DNA of 64,000 nt from Sphingomonadales bacterium UBA7471 (GTDB taxonomy: Bacteria; Pseudomonadota; Alphaproteobacteria; Sphingomonadales; Sphingomonadaceae): the NCBI GenBank assembly GCA_002479765.1, contig DLOZ01000002.1:65318-129317 (forward strand), written 5' to 3'. Below, piece by piece: positions 26,716 through 35,642 of the stretch. How positions within the stretch are numbered: the first letter of the stretch is position 1; each line of letters begins with the position of its first letter. The position numbers and the translations under genes were made by a program. The notes beneath the pieces were generated by a model. The model did not search any database. It was not told the origin of the DNA and was given only the letters and a program-made list of their open reading frames with translations.

Positions 26716-27843
26716 ATGCGTGTCGGCGTCCCCAGCGAAATCAAAGTCCATGAATATCGTGTCGGCTTAACCCCCGGCGCCGTTCGTGAATATGTCGCCC
26801 ATGGCCATCAGGTTATGGTGCAATCCGGCGCAGGCGCGGGCATCATGGCCAGCGACGATGCCTATCGCGCAGCGGGTGCCGAAATCGCCGCGACAGCCGC
26901 AGAAATCTTTGCTGGCTGCGACATGATCGTAAAGGTCAAGGAACCTCAACCGAGCGAATGGGTGTTGCTGCGCCCCGGCCAGCTGCTTTTCACTTATCTC
27001 CACCTCGCTCCGGATCCTGAGCAGGCAAAAGGCTTAATCGCGAGCGGTTGCACGGCTATCGCTTATGAAACCGTTACCGATGACAAGGGCACCCTGCCTC
27101 TGCTGGCCCCCATGAGCGAAGTCGCTGGCCGCTTGGCCATTGAGGCAGCCGGCGAAGCGATGCGGCGCAGTAAGGGCGGCGCAGGCATATTGCTTGGCGG
27201 CGTACCCGGCGTTGCTGCCGGCCGCGTTACCGTTCTGGGCGGCGGCGTTGTTGGCACACATGCCGCGCGTATGGCCGTTGGCCTTGGTGCAGAAGTCACC
27301 ATCGTTGACCGCTCGATCCCGCGCCTTCGCCAGTTGGATGAACTGTTCAACGGACGCGTGCGCACCCGCTATTCCACACTGGAAACCATCGACCATGAAA
27401 TCAGCATCGCCGACGCGGTGATTGGTGCCGTCCTTATTCCCGGCGCAAGTGCACCCAAATTGGTCACCCGCGACATGTTGAAGCATATGAAGCCGGGGTC
27501 GGTTCTGGTTGATGTCGCGATTGACCAAGGCGGCTGCTTTGAAACCAGCCATGCCACCACCCATGCCGAGCCAACCTATGTCGTTGACGGCATCATCCAT
27601 TATTGCGTCGCAAATATGCCGGGCGCCGTTCCGCAAACCAGCGCAGCTGCGCTCAATAACGCGACATTGCCTTATGGCCTGGCGCTAGCAAGCAAGGGTA
27701 CCGCCGCGCTTGATGGTAGCACGGAAACGGGTCGCGGTTTGCTCGCCGGTTTGAACGTACATCGCGGCAAGGTGACGAGCCAAGCCGTCGCCGAAAGCCT
27801 TGGCCTTGATTTTGTCACGCCGGAATCCGCGCTCGCCGCGTGA
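26716..27843 (+). CDS. ald: Alanine dehydrogenase
   Basis: Ald interconverts alanine and pyruvate plus ammonia with NAD. It starts MRVGVPSEIKVHEYRVGLTP. The catalytic lysine is in VKVKEPQ (about 72-78) and the histidine in TYLHLAPD (about 94-101). The Rossmann motif VLGGGVVGTHAARMA is near 172. The length of 375 residues matches the family. The ATG at 26716 follows a strong TGAGGAG site; the frame is open 31 codons upstream but without similarity. Control is probably by the divergent Lrp gene. Confidence 0.96.
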   Translation: MRVGVPSEIKVHEYRVGLTPGAVREYVAHGHQVMVQSGAGAGIMASDDAYRAAGAEIAATAAEIFAGCDMIVKVKEPQPSEWVLLRPGQLLFTYLHLAPDPEQAKGLIASGCTAIAYETVTDDKGTLPLLAPMSEVAGRLAIEAAGEAMRRSKGGAGILLGGVPGVAAGRVTVLGGGVVGTHAARMAVGLGAEVTIVDRSIPRLRQLDELFNGRVRTRYSTLETIDHEISIADAVIGAVLIPGASAPKLVTRDMLKHMKPGSVLVDVAIDQGGCFETSHATTHAEPTYVVDGIIHYCVANMPGAVPQTSAAALNNATLPYGLALASKGTAALDGSTETGRGLLAGLNVHRGKVTSQAVAESLGLDFVTPESALAA

Positions 27844-27874
27844 CTTGCGCAGGTTCAGGTGCTAACGGCACTGC

Positions 27875-28891
27875 ATGGGCAAAGAGGGGCGAATAACGGC
27901 GCATCAAATCGCCGCGATGCTGGGGGTGTCACAACCAACAGTGTCGCGGGCGTTGCGCGGTGACAAAAAGGTAAATGAAGTCACGCGGGCGCGTATTGTC
28001 GCGCTCGCCAACGAACTTAATTACTCGGTCGACCACAACGCCCTTCGCCTGCGCACACAGCAAACCTATTCCATTGCGCTGGTTATTTTGTGTCGGCGCG
28101 GTGAGAATAAAGCGAACATCAATCCATTTTATCTGTCGCTATTGGGCTGCATCGCGGCGTCCGCTTCCGAACGCGGGTACAACCTCATCGTTTCGTTTCA
28201 GGATTCCCCGGCTAACTTCTTCGCCAATTACACCGGCAGCAGGCAAGCAGACGGTTTGATTGTCATCGGCAGCGGCCAGAATATTGAAGGTTGGCAGTTT
28301 TTTGGGGAATATGCGCGGCACAAAACGCCGATGATCTGTTGGGGCGCAAGCAAAGAAGACCTTATTTCAATCAAGAGCAACAATGTGCAGGGTGCACGAC
28401 TTGCCATTGAACATTTGCTGTCCAGTGGATGCAAAAAAATCGCCTATATTGGCCCCACAAACAGCGAACAGCCGCCATTTCAGGATCGGCTCACAACCTA
28501 TATGACGGTAATGGCGCAAAAGGGCATGCCGCCCATCTGCCCGCCGCTTCCCGAAAACGCGGTGCGCGAAGACCAGGGCTATGCAGCGGTAAACGGGCTT
28601 ATCCGCGACAAGATCGATTTCGACGGTCTGTTCTGCGCCAATGACTTCATTGCGTTGGGCGCAATGCGCGCGCTGGATGAGCACCATATCGCCGTTGGCA
28701 CCGATGTCCGCGTCATCGGCTTTGATGGCATTGCAACGGGCGCATATGCGCAACCGCCGCTCACCACGATTGAGCAGGACTATGTTCAGGCCGGTGAAAT
28801 GCTGGTGGAGGCTTTGATTGCCGTATTAAAGGGCGATGCGCCCAACATCGCACCTGTGCCAGTTAAGCTGCTGAAGCGCGGAACTGCTTAA
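27875..28891 (+). CDS. LacI-family transcriptional regulator
   Basis: This 338-residue repressor has a LacI-type DNA-binding headpiece: ITAHQIAAMLGVSQPTVSRALRG condensed at about residues 7-29, with the hinge helix near 58. A periplasmic-binding-protein-like effector domain follows, with FDGLFCANDFIALGAMRAL and VRVIGFDG. It lies 31 bp after ald on the same strand, but no sugar operon is near. Its ribosome site is weak. The ligand cannot be told. Confidence 0.93.
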   Translation: MGKEGRITAHQIAAMLGVSQPTVSRALRGDKKVNEVTRARIVALANELNYSVDHNALRLRTQQTYSIALVILCRRGENKANINPFYLSLLGCIAASASERGYNLIVSFQDSPANFFANYTGSRQADGLIVIGSGQNIEGWQFFGEYARHKTPMICWGASKEDLISIKSNNVQGARLAIEHLLSSGCKKIAYIGPTNSEQPPFQDRLTTYMTVMAQKGMPPICPPLPENAVREDQGYAAVNGLIRDKIDFDGLFCANDFIALGAMRALDEHHIAVGTDVRVIGFDGIATGAYAQPPLTTIEQDYVQAGEMLVEALIAVLKGDAPNIAPVPVKLLKRGTA

Positions 28892-28972
28892 GCGCGCGCG
28901 ACCTCAACAATTGAGGTGCCAAAATCAAGCGCAGCGATAAAATCGCTGCATAACAATTGCTTATTGAGAAAA

Positions 28973-29058
28973 TGGTGGACAGGGCTGGATTCGAACCAGC
29001 GTACGGAAAACCGGGCAGATTTACAGTCTGCTGCCTTTAACCACTCGGCCACCTGTCC
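28973..29058 (-). tRNA. tRNA-Tyr (GTA)
   Basis: The minus strand folds as a class II tRNA with a long variable arm. The acceptor is GGACAGG/CCTGTCC, the anticodon stem GCAGA/TCTGC encloses CTGTAAA with anticodon GTA, and the 3' CCA is encoded. Confidence 0.97.
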
Positions 29059-29202
29059 ACTTCTTTGACGGGGCATTATGCCAAAGCATAAGGGCCGGTC
29101 CCGACGAAGAAGCAGCCCAATGGCGAAACGGCCCTTGCCTGTCAATGCCTCAAGTGGGAAAGGGGTCTATATCGTCTTCTTTTTCATCAACAGGTGTTTC
29201 AA

Positions 29203-29961
29203 ATGTCTTCCCATAAGAGCCAGCGCCGCCGCGGCGCTGCCGTTTCCAGCGGCAATCCCAAATTTTACGGCCGTCACGCTGTATATGCCGCGCTTGATAA
29301 TCCCGATCGGCGGCTCATCAACCTGTGGGGCACCCGCGAAGAAATCGGCAAAATCGTGATTCCCGACGGACTGACGGTCCAATATGCCGAAGTGAATGAT
29401 TTGGCGCGCTTTGTACCGAAAGATGCACCGCATCAGGGCCTGGTGCTTGAAGTTGCGCCATTGGAGGACGTCTGGCTGACCGATGCGCTTGCGGTCGACA
29501 ATGATGATAACCGCCCGTTGCTGATCCTCGACCAGGTCACGGATCCGCACAATGTCGGCGCAATATTCCGCACGGCCGCGGCGTTCAATGCAGTCGCCGT
29601 TGTGACGCAGGACCGGCACGCGCCGCCTGAATCCGGGGCATTGGCCAAGGCGGCTTCGGGTGGGCTTGAAATCACGCCTTGGGTCCGGGTTGTTAATCTG
29701 GCGCGTGCATTGGAAGAAATTGCCGATGCTGGATATTGGCGAATCGGTCTGTCGGGCCATGCCAGCGTAACGTTGGACGAGGCGCTGACACCGGGCCGCA
29801 ACGCGCTTGTTCTGGGCGCTGAAGGTGATGGCATGCGTCGCAACATTGAAGAACATTGTGACCAGCTGGCGAAGCTGCCAATCAGCGAACACATGGAGTC
29901 GCTGAACGTGTCGAACGCTGCTGCGATCGCATTATATGCGGCCACCGTCCGGCGGGGCTAA
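29203..29961 (+). CDS. rlmB: 23S rRNA 2'-O-ribose methyltransferase (TrmH/SpoU family)
   Basis: RlmB-type enzymes methylate the ribose of G2251 in 23S rRNA. The substrate-binding N-terminal domain (FYGRHAVYAALDN, about 21-33) precedes a SpoU knot domain. Its three motifs are LDQVTDPHNVGAIFRTAAAF, GAEGDGMRRN and PISEHMESLNVSNAAAI. The ATG at 29203 has AGGTG upstream; a GTG at 29194 is the alternative. The exact rRNA position is inferred from family. Confidence 0.92.
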   Translation: MSSHKSQRRRGAAVSSGNPKFYGRHAVYAALDNPDRRLINLWGTREEIGKIVIPDGLTVQYAEVNDLARFVPKDAPHQGLVLEVAPLEDVWLTDALAVDNDDNRPLLILDQVTDPHNVGAIFRTAAAFNAVAVVTQDRHAPPESGALAKAASGGLEITPWVRVVNLARALEEIADAGYWRIGLSGHASVTLDEALTPGRNALVLGAEGDGMRRNIEEHCDQLAKLPISEHMESLNVSNAAAIALYAATVRRG

Positions 29962-29976
29962 ACAAGGACACCAAAC

Positions 29977-30051
29977 ATGACGCAGAATCGCGTAAATTTA
30001 GGGATGAAGGTCGCTGCTATGCCCATGGCGTTGTTAGGCGTAGCGCGCTGA
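29977..30051 (+). CDS. 24-residue leader-like mini-gene coupled to the glycosylase gene
   Basis: A short frame starts at ATG 29977 after AAGGAC and reads MTQNRVNLGMKVAAMPMALL then GVAR. Its TGA overlaps the ATG of the downstream glycosylase gene by one base (TGATG). The spacing and coupling suggest it is translated. It has no recognisable domain. It may only serve to load ribosomes onto the next gene. Confidence 0.4.
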   Translation: MTQNRVNLGMKVAAMPMALLGVAR

Positions 30052-30674
30052 TGGGTATTCCTGCTGCACAATTGCATGCTGCCCTTGATGCCCTGGCGGC
30101 GCTTGAACCGGGCATAGCGCAGGCGCTGGCGGTCACGGGCTATCCGGACGAGCGCATCCGCGAACCGGGCTATGCGACATTGCTGCGCACGATTGTCGGG
30201 CAACAGGTGAGCGTCGCGGCCGCCGCATCGGTGTGGAACAAGCTTGAGGCGCTCATTGGCCCAGAATGCCCGCCAGCCAAGTTATTGGCGCAAGATTTTG
30301 ACGGCTTGAGAGCCTGTGGGTTGAGCCGCCAGAAACAAGGCTATGCGCGCTCGCTTGCCGAACTCGTGCTGTCGGGAGAATTGCCGCTCGATGCCCTGCC
30401 CGCCGATGATGAGGAGGCGATTGCGTACCTCACCCGCGTAAAGGGCATTGGCCGCTGGTCAGCCGAAATATATTTGCTGTTTGCCGAGGGCCGCACCGAC
30501 ATTTGGCCCGCAGGCGATCTTGCTGTGCAAGAAGGCGTAGGTCGCTTGCTGAAGCTGGATGCGCGGCCATCGGAAAAAGACATACGGGTCATCGCCGAAC
30601 GCTGGCGTCCCCATCGAGGCGCGGCCGCCATTTTTACTTGGCACATTTACGCCAAGGGATTTCAGGCGATTTGA
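30051..30674 (+). CDS. DNA-3-methyladenine glycosylase, AlkA type
   Basis: This 207-residue HhH-GPD glycosylase removes alkylated bases from DNA. The helix-hairpin-helix is LTRVKGIGRWSAEIYLLF (about 130-147) and the catalytic aspartate is in WPAGDLAVQEG (about 157). It lacks the extra N-terminal domain of E. coli AlkA, so it is the short form. It follows a mini-gene with a TGATG overlap. Downstream lies a palindrome interrupted by a MITE-like element. Confidence 0.92.
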   Translation: MGIPAAQLHAALDALAALEPGIAQALAVTGYPDERIREPGYATLLRTIVGQQVSVAAAASVWNKLEALIGPECPPAKLLAQDFDGLRACGLSRQKQGYARSLAELVLSGELPLDALPADDEEAIAYLTRVKGIGRWSAEIYLLFAEGRTDIWPAGDLAVQEGVGRLLKLDARPSEKDIRVIAERWRPHRGAAAIFTWHIYAKGFQAI

Positions 30675-30684
30675 GAACGGACTA

Positions 30685-30947
30685 GGGTCAGGACCTATTA
30701 AATGCACCTTCGCGGTTTGAGGCCATATTGTTCAGTGCAAGGCGGCAAGCGCCGGACTTAGTGGTTCTAAGTCCAAGCTTGCCAACGTAGCAATGGACAA
30801 TATGGGTCAAATCCGAAGGACGCCAAAATGGCTTCGATCTCAAAGCAAAATGCCCTTGCAGGCAGAATAACTGCCTGCGGCGGACATTTTACTTCGATAT
30901 CTTTGCCATTTTGACGCCGCGATGGTGCATGTAATAGGTCCTGACCC
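30685..30947. mobile_element. MITE-like non-autonomous element, 263 bp, flanked by TA
   Basis: The ends are inverted repeats: GGGTCAGGACCTATTA on the left matches TAATAGGTCCTGACCC on the right, and similarity continues to about 24 bp with one mismatch. Both ends are bordered by TA, as expected for a TA target duplication. There is no open reading frame. The interior is two long imperfect hairpins (about 30723-30805 and 30819-30918). Removing the element and one TA restores a near-perfect palindrome with arms GAACGGACT and AGTCCGTTC, so it probably inserted into a hairpin after the glycosylase gene. The TA target suggests mobilisation by an IS630/Tc1-type transposase; that is inference. Confidence 0.7.
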
Positions 30948-31060
30948 TAAAGCTTAAGTCCGTTCTTCAGTCCCGGCAAAGCCGCTGCCGCAATATTCAG
31001 TTGACGTTTCGGGTAAATTAATGTGGCTGACAGACATGTGAATAAGGGAGAGACGAAATT

Positions 31061-31882
31061 ATGTCCGAAACGCAAAAAAGCATTTTCATCACTGGCGCCG
31101 CGTCTGGTTTAGGGCGCGAAGTCGCGCGTTACTTTGCCAATGTCGGCTGGTTCGTGGGCCTTGCTGACGTCAATGAAAAGGGTTTGGACGAAACCGCAGC
31201 TTTATTGCCACCAGGTCAATGGTCGCGCCACCGCCTTGATGTGACGGATCGTGCACAGTGGAAAGCCGCCGTCGCCGACTTTGCTAAGCACACAAATGGC
31301 CATATGACGGTCTTGTTCAACAATGCAGGCATTGGATCGGGCGGACCTATTCAGGACATGACCGACGAGGACATCGACAAGATGATCGCCATCAACCTGA
31401 CTGGCGTTATCAGCGGAACCCGCGCCTGTTTTGATCTGTTGAAAAATACGTCTGATGCCTGCGTCCTCTACACCAGTTCAGCCGCTGGCATTTACGGATC
31501 GGCTGGACTTAGCGTGTATAGTGCGACCAAGTTCGCGGTGCGCGGTCTTGCCGAAGCGCATGATATTGAGTGGCGCCCTTACGGGATTAAGGCCCGCAGC
31601 CTCATGCCCGGCTTTATTGACACCAACATCATTGGCGCGGTTGACGCCAACAGCAACATGACGGGTAAAGAAAAGCTGCAATCAGCAGGCGTCGAAGTCA
31701 GCCCGGTCTCGATCATCGGCCCAGCGGCCTGGGACGCCATCCACGGTGACAAGGTACACACGCCCGTCAACAAAATGGCGAAGCAACTTGCTTTTTCTGC
31801 CCGCTGGTTTCCGAACCGGTTGCGCAAGCAATTGGGCTTGCTTGGCGGTTTAGGCGATGTGGTTAAGCCGTCGGCGCAATAG
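31061..31882 (+). CDS. Short-chain dehydrogenase/reductase
   Basis: This 273-residue SDR oxidoreductase has the NAD(P) motif ITGAASGLGREV (about 11-22), NNAG at about 87-90, and the catalytic YSATK motif (about 150-154) with an upstream serine. A tail of about 25 residues after the Rossmann fold contains an amphipathic basic stretch (ARWFPNRLRKQL). Substrate is unknown. It has a good ribosome site (GGGAGAGAC) and converges with phhB, overlapping by 20 bp. Confidence 0.9.
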   Translation: MSETQKSIFITGAASGLGREVARYFANVGWFVGLADVNEKGLDETAALLPPGQWSRHRLDVTDRAQWKAAVADFAKHTNGHMTVLFNNAGIGSGGPIQDMTDEDIDKMIAINLTGVISGTRACFDLLKNTSDACVLYTSSAAGIYGSAGLSVYSATKFAVRGLAEAHDIEWRPYGIKARSLMPGFIDTNIIGAVDANSNMTGKEKLQSAGVEVSPVSIIGPAAWDAIHGDKVHTPVNKMAKQLAFSARWFPNRLRKQLGLLGGLGDVVKPSAQ

Positions 31883-32162
31883 CGTCGATGGCCGCGGCCA
31901 GATCGGCGTCGCGCCGCGATAAGCCGCCGGCATCATGCGTTGTCAGCAATATTTCAACGCGGTTGTAAACGTTGAACCATTCGGGATGATGGTCTGCTTT
32001 TTCGGCAAGGATCGCAACGCGCGCCATGAAACCGAACGCTTCAGCAAAATCGGCAAAGCGCAAAGTGCGCCTTATCCCTTGTGCATCAGCGTCATATGAC
32101 CACAAAGGCAGCTGTTCCAAAACTGCGGCGCGATTTGCTTCATCGAGTTTTGAAACCTGCAT
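31863..32162 (-). CDS. phhB: 4a-hydroxytetrahydrobiopterin dehydratase
   Basis: This 99-residue pterin-4a-carbinolamine dehydratase regenerates the pterin cofactor of aromatic hydroxylases. The active-site signature EKADHHPEWFNVYNRVEI is complete (about 57-74). The ATG at 32162 follows AGGATG; seven more codons upstream are open but unlikely. No phenylalanine hydroxylase gene is visible in the window. Confidence 0.94.
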   Translation of the reverse strand: MQVSKLDEANRAAVLEQLPLWSYDADAQGIRRTLRFADFAEAFGFMARVAILAEKADHHPEWFNVYNRVEILLTTHDAGGLSRRDADLAAAIDAIAPTA

Positions 32163-32211
32163 AACGTCATCCTGATTTTGCAATTGGTGGAATTCATGCC
32201 TAAGTCGCCAA

Positions 32212-32823
32212 ATGTCGTCACGTCAAGCACCCTTGCCGTCCATCAGCGTTGACAATGTCGCGGTTATCCGCGGCAACCGGCTTGTGCTGCGCGGGCTGAC
32301 GGTCACTGCGCGCAGCGGAGATATCATTTGGGTCCGTGGCGCAAATGGTTGCGGCAAATCGACGCTCCTCCGGCTCATCGCCGGTCTTTTGCATGCAACG
32401 GCCGGTTCGATGCAGACGGAAGGCCGGATTGCCCTTGCCGATGAAAATCTCGCGCTTGATGCAAATTTGACGGTCGCAAAAGCCCTCATGTTCTGGGCGG
32501 ATATGGACGGCGCGACTGCGGACGCGCAAAGCACGGCACTGGCGGACATGGATTTGCAAGCACTGGCGCAGGTTCCCGTGCGCTTCCTGTCGACCGGCCA
32601 GCGCAAACGCGCCAGTATCGCACGCGTGCTCACGTCGAAGGCGGATATCTGGTTGCTCGACGAACCCTATAATGGCTTGGACAGCGCAAGCTGCGCCCGG
32701 CTTGACCAAGCCATTACGGCGCACGCAGCAACCGGTGGCATAGTGCTCGTCGCGGCCCACCAGCCCCCAACGATAAACGTCGCGTACAGCCTCATTCTCG
32801 ACAGGCCGGAGGCCGACGCATGA
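32212..32823 (+). CDS. ccmA: Heme exporter ATP-binding protein CcmA
   Basis: CcmA is the ATPase that powers the cytochrome c maturation transporter. It has Walker A GANGCGKST (about 45-53), a signature LSTGQRKR and Walker B WLLDEPYNGLD. Length is 203 residues, typical for CcmA. It overlaps ccmB by 4 bp. The other ccm genes are not adjacent. Confidence 0.93.
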   Translation: MSSRQAPLPSISVDNVAVIRGNRLVLRGLTVTARSGDIIWVRGANGCGKSTLLRLIAGLLHATAGSMQTEGRIALADENLALDANLTVAKALMFWADMDGATADAQSTALADMDLQALAQVPVRFLSTGQRKRASIARVLTSKADIWLLDEPYNGLDSASCARLDQAITAHAATGGIVLVAAHQPPTINVAYSLILDRPEADA

Positions 32824-33467
32824 AGGCATTTGCAGCCTTGGTTGCGCGCGAGGTGCGTGTAGCATGGACGGGCGGCGGGCTATGGCTGCCGGTGATATTC
32901 TATCTTGCGGTTGCGACGCTGTTTCCGTTTGTGACGGGACCGGACAAGGCACTCCTTGCACGCACGGGCGGCGGCATATTGTGGATTGCCGCGTTACTGG
33001 CGACGCTGTTGCCAATTGAGCGGCTTATACTTCCTGACCGGCAAGCAGGCATATTAGATCAGCTGGCGATGCGTGGCTGGTCGGACGAATTGGTCGCCAC
33101 CGCCAAAATCATTGGCCAGATTTTTGCCTTTGCCCTTCCGCTCCTTCTCGCGACCGTTGTGGGATCCGCACTGATCGGATTGCCTGAGGCACAATTGGGC
33201 ACATTGCTGCTTGGCCTTGCCTTGGCACTGCCCGCGCTTTCGGGGCTATCGGTCACAATCGCAGCGCTGACGGCGGGCCTTAGCGGGGCGAGCGCGCTGG
33301 GCGGGCTGCTGCTCGTGCCCATCACGATACCATTGCTGATCTTTGGCGCAGGCACATTGTCCGAAAATCCCGGCAACGCGATGCAGCTACTTGCCGCGAC
33401 TGCGCTCGCCATTACCGCTTTGTCGCCCTTTGCCGCCGGCGCGGCGTTACGCGCAGGCCGGACTTAA
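32820..33467 (+). CDS. ccmB: Heme exporter permease CcmB
   Basis: This 215-residue permease has six predicted membrane segments and starts with the typical MKAFAALVAREVRVAWTGGG. It partners CcmA in the transporter that frees heme from the CcmE chaperone during cytochrome c maturation. It is translationally coupled to ccmA. In most alphaproteobacteria ccmC follows; here an unrelated SDR gene on the other strand follows instead. Confidence 0.92.
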   Translation: MKAFAALVAREVRVAWTGGGLWLPVIFYLAVATLFPFVTGPDKALLARTGGGILWIAALLATLLPIERLILPDRQAGILDQLAMRGWSDELVATAKIIGQIFAFALPLLLATVVGSALIGLPEAQLGTLLLGLALALPALSGLSVTIAALTAGLSGASALGGLLLVPITIPLLIFGAGTLSENPGNAMQLLAATALAITALSPFAAGAALRAGRT

Positions 33468-33521
33468 GTACCAAAGCCATATCTGCCGTAGGGTTGATAG
33501 ATTACCCTATCGTCGCGCAGA

Positions 33522-34346
33522 TTATCGCGCCGCGATTTTCTGCGCATAGCCGTCGGCGACCATCGCTTCGACCATGTCGAACAGCTTTTCGGGGTCCTGC
33601 GCCCGCAGCACGGGAATGCCTGCCTCCATCCCTTCGGCGATAACGATTTCCCGCTTTCCGGCGTCAACCGCATCCCAAATCGTGGTTGCGACAACGTCTG
33701 GATCAATACCGTTATCGATGGCAGCATCGCTCGTGCCACGCACCGTGCCGTCGGCATTCAATGCATTGCGCGATACGTTGGTCCGTACAGAACCCGGCGC
33801 GACGACAAGCACTTTGACGCCCTGCCCGGCAACTTCGCTGCGCAACGCATCTGCATAGCCAATCAACCCGTGCTTGGCCGCGCAATAGGCCGTCCGCATG
33901 GGAACGCCAGCTTTGCCCGCAACACTGGAAATCATGACAATCTGGCCATGTCCATTGGAAACCATATGTCGCAAAAGCGCTTGCGTGAGCGCAATCGGCG
34001 CAAGCAAGTCGACATCAACAATCCGCTGGTAAACCGACAGATCGGTGTCGATGGCGGGTGAACGCTGCGAAATGCCCGCATTATTGACCAGCACATCGAT
34101 CTTGCCCTGATAAGCGATGGCTTCAGCGACCTTTGACGGCAAGGCGGCATAATCGACGGTGTCAAATGGCAGAATGAAGCAGCGTTCGGGTGCACCGGTA
34201 GCATGCGCGACGCGTTCCAGCTCAGGCACATTTCGGCCGGACAACACCGCGTGGCCGCCGTTTCCGACAAATGCTTTGGCCAGTGCCTCGCCTATCCCCG
34301 ACGATGCGCCTGTTATCCAGGCTGTTTTATGCGACTGATCGACCAT
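33522..34346 (-). CDS. Short-chain dehydrogenase/reductase
   Basis: This 274-residue classical SDR has WITGASSGIGEALAKAF at about 9-25, LVNNAGIS near 86 and the catalytic YCAAKHGL near 155. The ATG at 34346 follows AAGGGAG. The frame is open for another 126 codons upstream, but that stretch is antisense to the Nfu gene and is not real. Substrate unknown. Confidence 0.9.
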   Translation of the reverse strand: MVDQSHKTAWITGASSGIGEALAKAFVGNGGHAVLSGRNVPELERVAHATGAPERCFILPFDTVDYAALPSKVAEAIAYQGKIDVLVNNAGISQRSPAIDTDLSVYQRIVDVDLLAPIALTQALLRHMVSNGHGQIVMISSVAGKAGVPMRTAYCAAKHGLIGYADALRSEVAGQGVKVLVVAPGSVRTNVSRNALNADGTVRGTSDAAIDNGIDPDVVATTIWDAVDAGKREIVIAEGMEAGIPVLRAQDPEKLFDMVEAMVADGYAQKIAAR

Positions 34347-34443
34347 TTTTACTCTCCCTTTGACGCGCTTGGTCAACCGTGGCTTCGTCGCTGTCAAGAC
34401 ATTCTGGCTTGCACTTTTACCGCCACCGCACCACATGCGTGAA

Positions 34444-35019
34444 ATGCTGATAGAAACTGAACTCACACCAAACCCCGCCACGATCAAATTTCTGCCCGGT
34501 CGCGCCGTGATGGAAAATGGAACGCGCGATTTTGCTTCCCCGGAAGAGGCTGAAGCCTCCCCATTGGCGGAGGCGCTTTTCGGGCTTGGTGATGTCACCG
34601 GGGTATTTTTTGGGCGCGAATTTATTTCGGTCACCGCTGCCCCAGGTTCAGATTGGTCCAGCCTGAAACCAGACATACTTGCGATATTACTTGACCATTT
34701 CAGCGCAAACATGCCGCTTTTCAAACCAGCTGCCGCCGGATTTGCTGTCCCATCGGCAGATGCCGACTATCCGCTTGATGATCCGGAAGATGCCGACATC
34801 GTTGTCCAGATCAAGGAATTGATCGAAACGCGAATCCGCCCTGCGGTCGCCAATGACGGCGGCGACATCGTCTATCGCGGATTTCAAAAGGGCATCGTCT
34901 TTTTGCAGATGCAAGGCGCATGCGCCGGCTGCCCATCTTCTTCGGCAACGCTGAAAAATGGCATTGAACAATTGCTGAAGCATTATGTGCCCGAAGTCAT
35001 CGAAGTGCGTGCTGCCTAA
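34444..35019 (+). CDS. NifU-like iron-sulfur scaffold protein
   Basis: This 191-residue protein delivers iron-sulfur clusters. The N-terminal Nfu_N domain starts MLIETELTPNPATIKFLPG. The C-terminal NifU domain (about 110-185) has the cluster-binding CAGC motif in QGACAGCPSSSATLK. An ATG at 34435 would add three residues. It is followed closely by the nitroreductase gene on the same strand. Confidence 0.93.
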   Translation: MLIETELTPNPATIKFLPGRAVMENGTRDFASPEEAEASPLAEALFGLGDVTGVFFGREFISVTAAPGSDWSSLKPDILAILLDHFSANMPLFKPAAAGFAVPSADADYPLDDPEDADIVVQIKELIETRIRPAVANDGGDIVYRGFQKGIVFLQMQGACAGCPSSSATLKNGIEQLLKHYVPEVIEVRAA

Positions 35020-35042
35020 TCTCTCCACCTGAAAGAAACCTT

Positions 35043-35633
35043 ATGTCCGAAGCTTTAAATGACACCGCGCTTGACCAGCTGTTCCGAGAGGCCCGCAGCT
35101 ATAATGGCTATCTGGATAGGCCGGTGTCGCAGGCGCAGCTTGAGAGCATTTGGGACCTGATGAAATTTGGTCCAACATCTGCGAACTGTCTTCCCGCGCG
35201 GATCATTTGGTGCACATCCACGGAAGCGAAACAAAAGCTGGCGGCATGCACAATGCCGTCGAATGGTGACAAAATTCTGCAAGCGCCTGTCACTGCGATT
35301 ATCGGGATGGACCTCGAATTTTACGAACAGCTTCCCGAATTATTTCCCCATGCCGATGCCCGCAGCTGGTTTGCCGGTAACGACGTAGCCATTGAAAAGA
35401 CGGCGTTTCGAAACAGCAGCTTGCAAGGCGCCTATCTGATGCTAGCCGCGCGTGCATTGGGACTGGATACCGGCCCAATGTCGGGCTTTGACAATGCTGC
35501 TGTCGACAAGGCATTCTTTGCCGGAACCAACGTGCAGTCGAATTTCATCTGTACACTTGGTTATGGCGACACAGCGAGCATTTTTGCACGCAGCCCGCGC
35601 CCCGAATTTGCCCGCTTCAATCAGGTCGCCTAA
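35043..35633 (+). CDS. RutE-like malonic semialdehyde reductase (nitroreductase family)
   Basis: This 196-residue flavoprotein of the HadB/RutE group would reduce malonic semialdehyde to 3-hydroxypropionate or act on similar substrates. Family blocks are EARSYNGYLDRPVS (about 16-29), MKFGPTSANCLPARI (about 40-54, FMN site) and ALGLDTGPMSGFDNAAVD. No other rut gene is near, so a role in pyrimidine breakdown is not supported by context. Confidence 0.85.
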   Translation: MSEALNDTALDQLFREARSYNGYLDRPVSQAQLESIWDLMKFGPTSANCLPARIIWCTSTEAKQKLAACTMPSNGDKILQAPVTAIIGMDLEFYEQLPELFPHADARSWFAGNDVAIEKTAFRNSSLQGAYLMLAARALGLDTGPMSGFDNAAVDKAFFAGTNVQSNFICTLGYGDTASIFARSPRPEFARFNQVA

Positions 35634-35642
35634 CTTACGACC

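Noticed and set aside
34347..34724. Long N-terminal extension of the SDR gene at 33522
   Set aside because: The extra 126 codons are antisense to the Nfu scaffold gene, while a strong ribosome site precedes the ATG at 34346.
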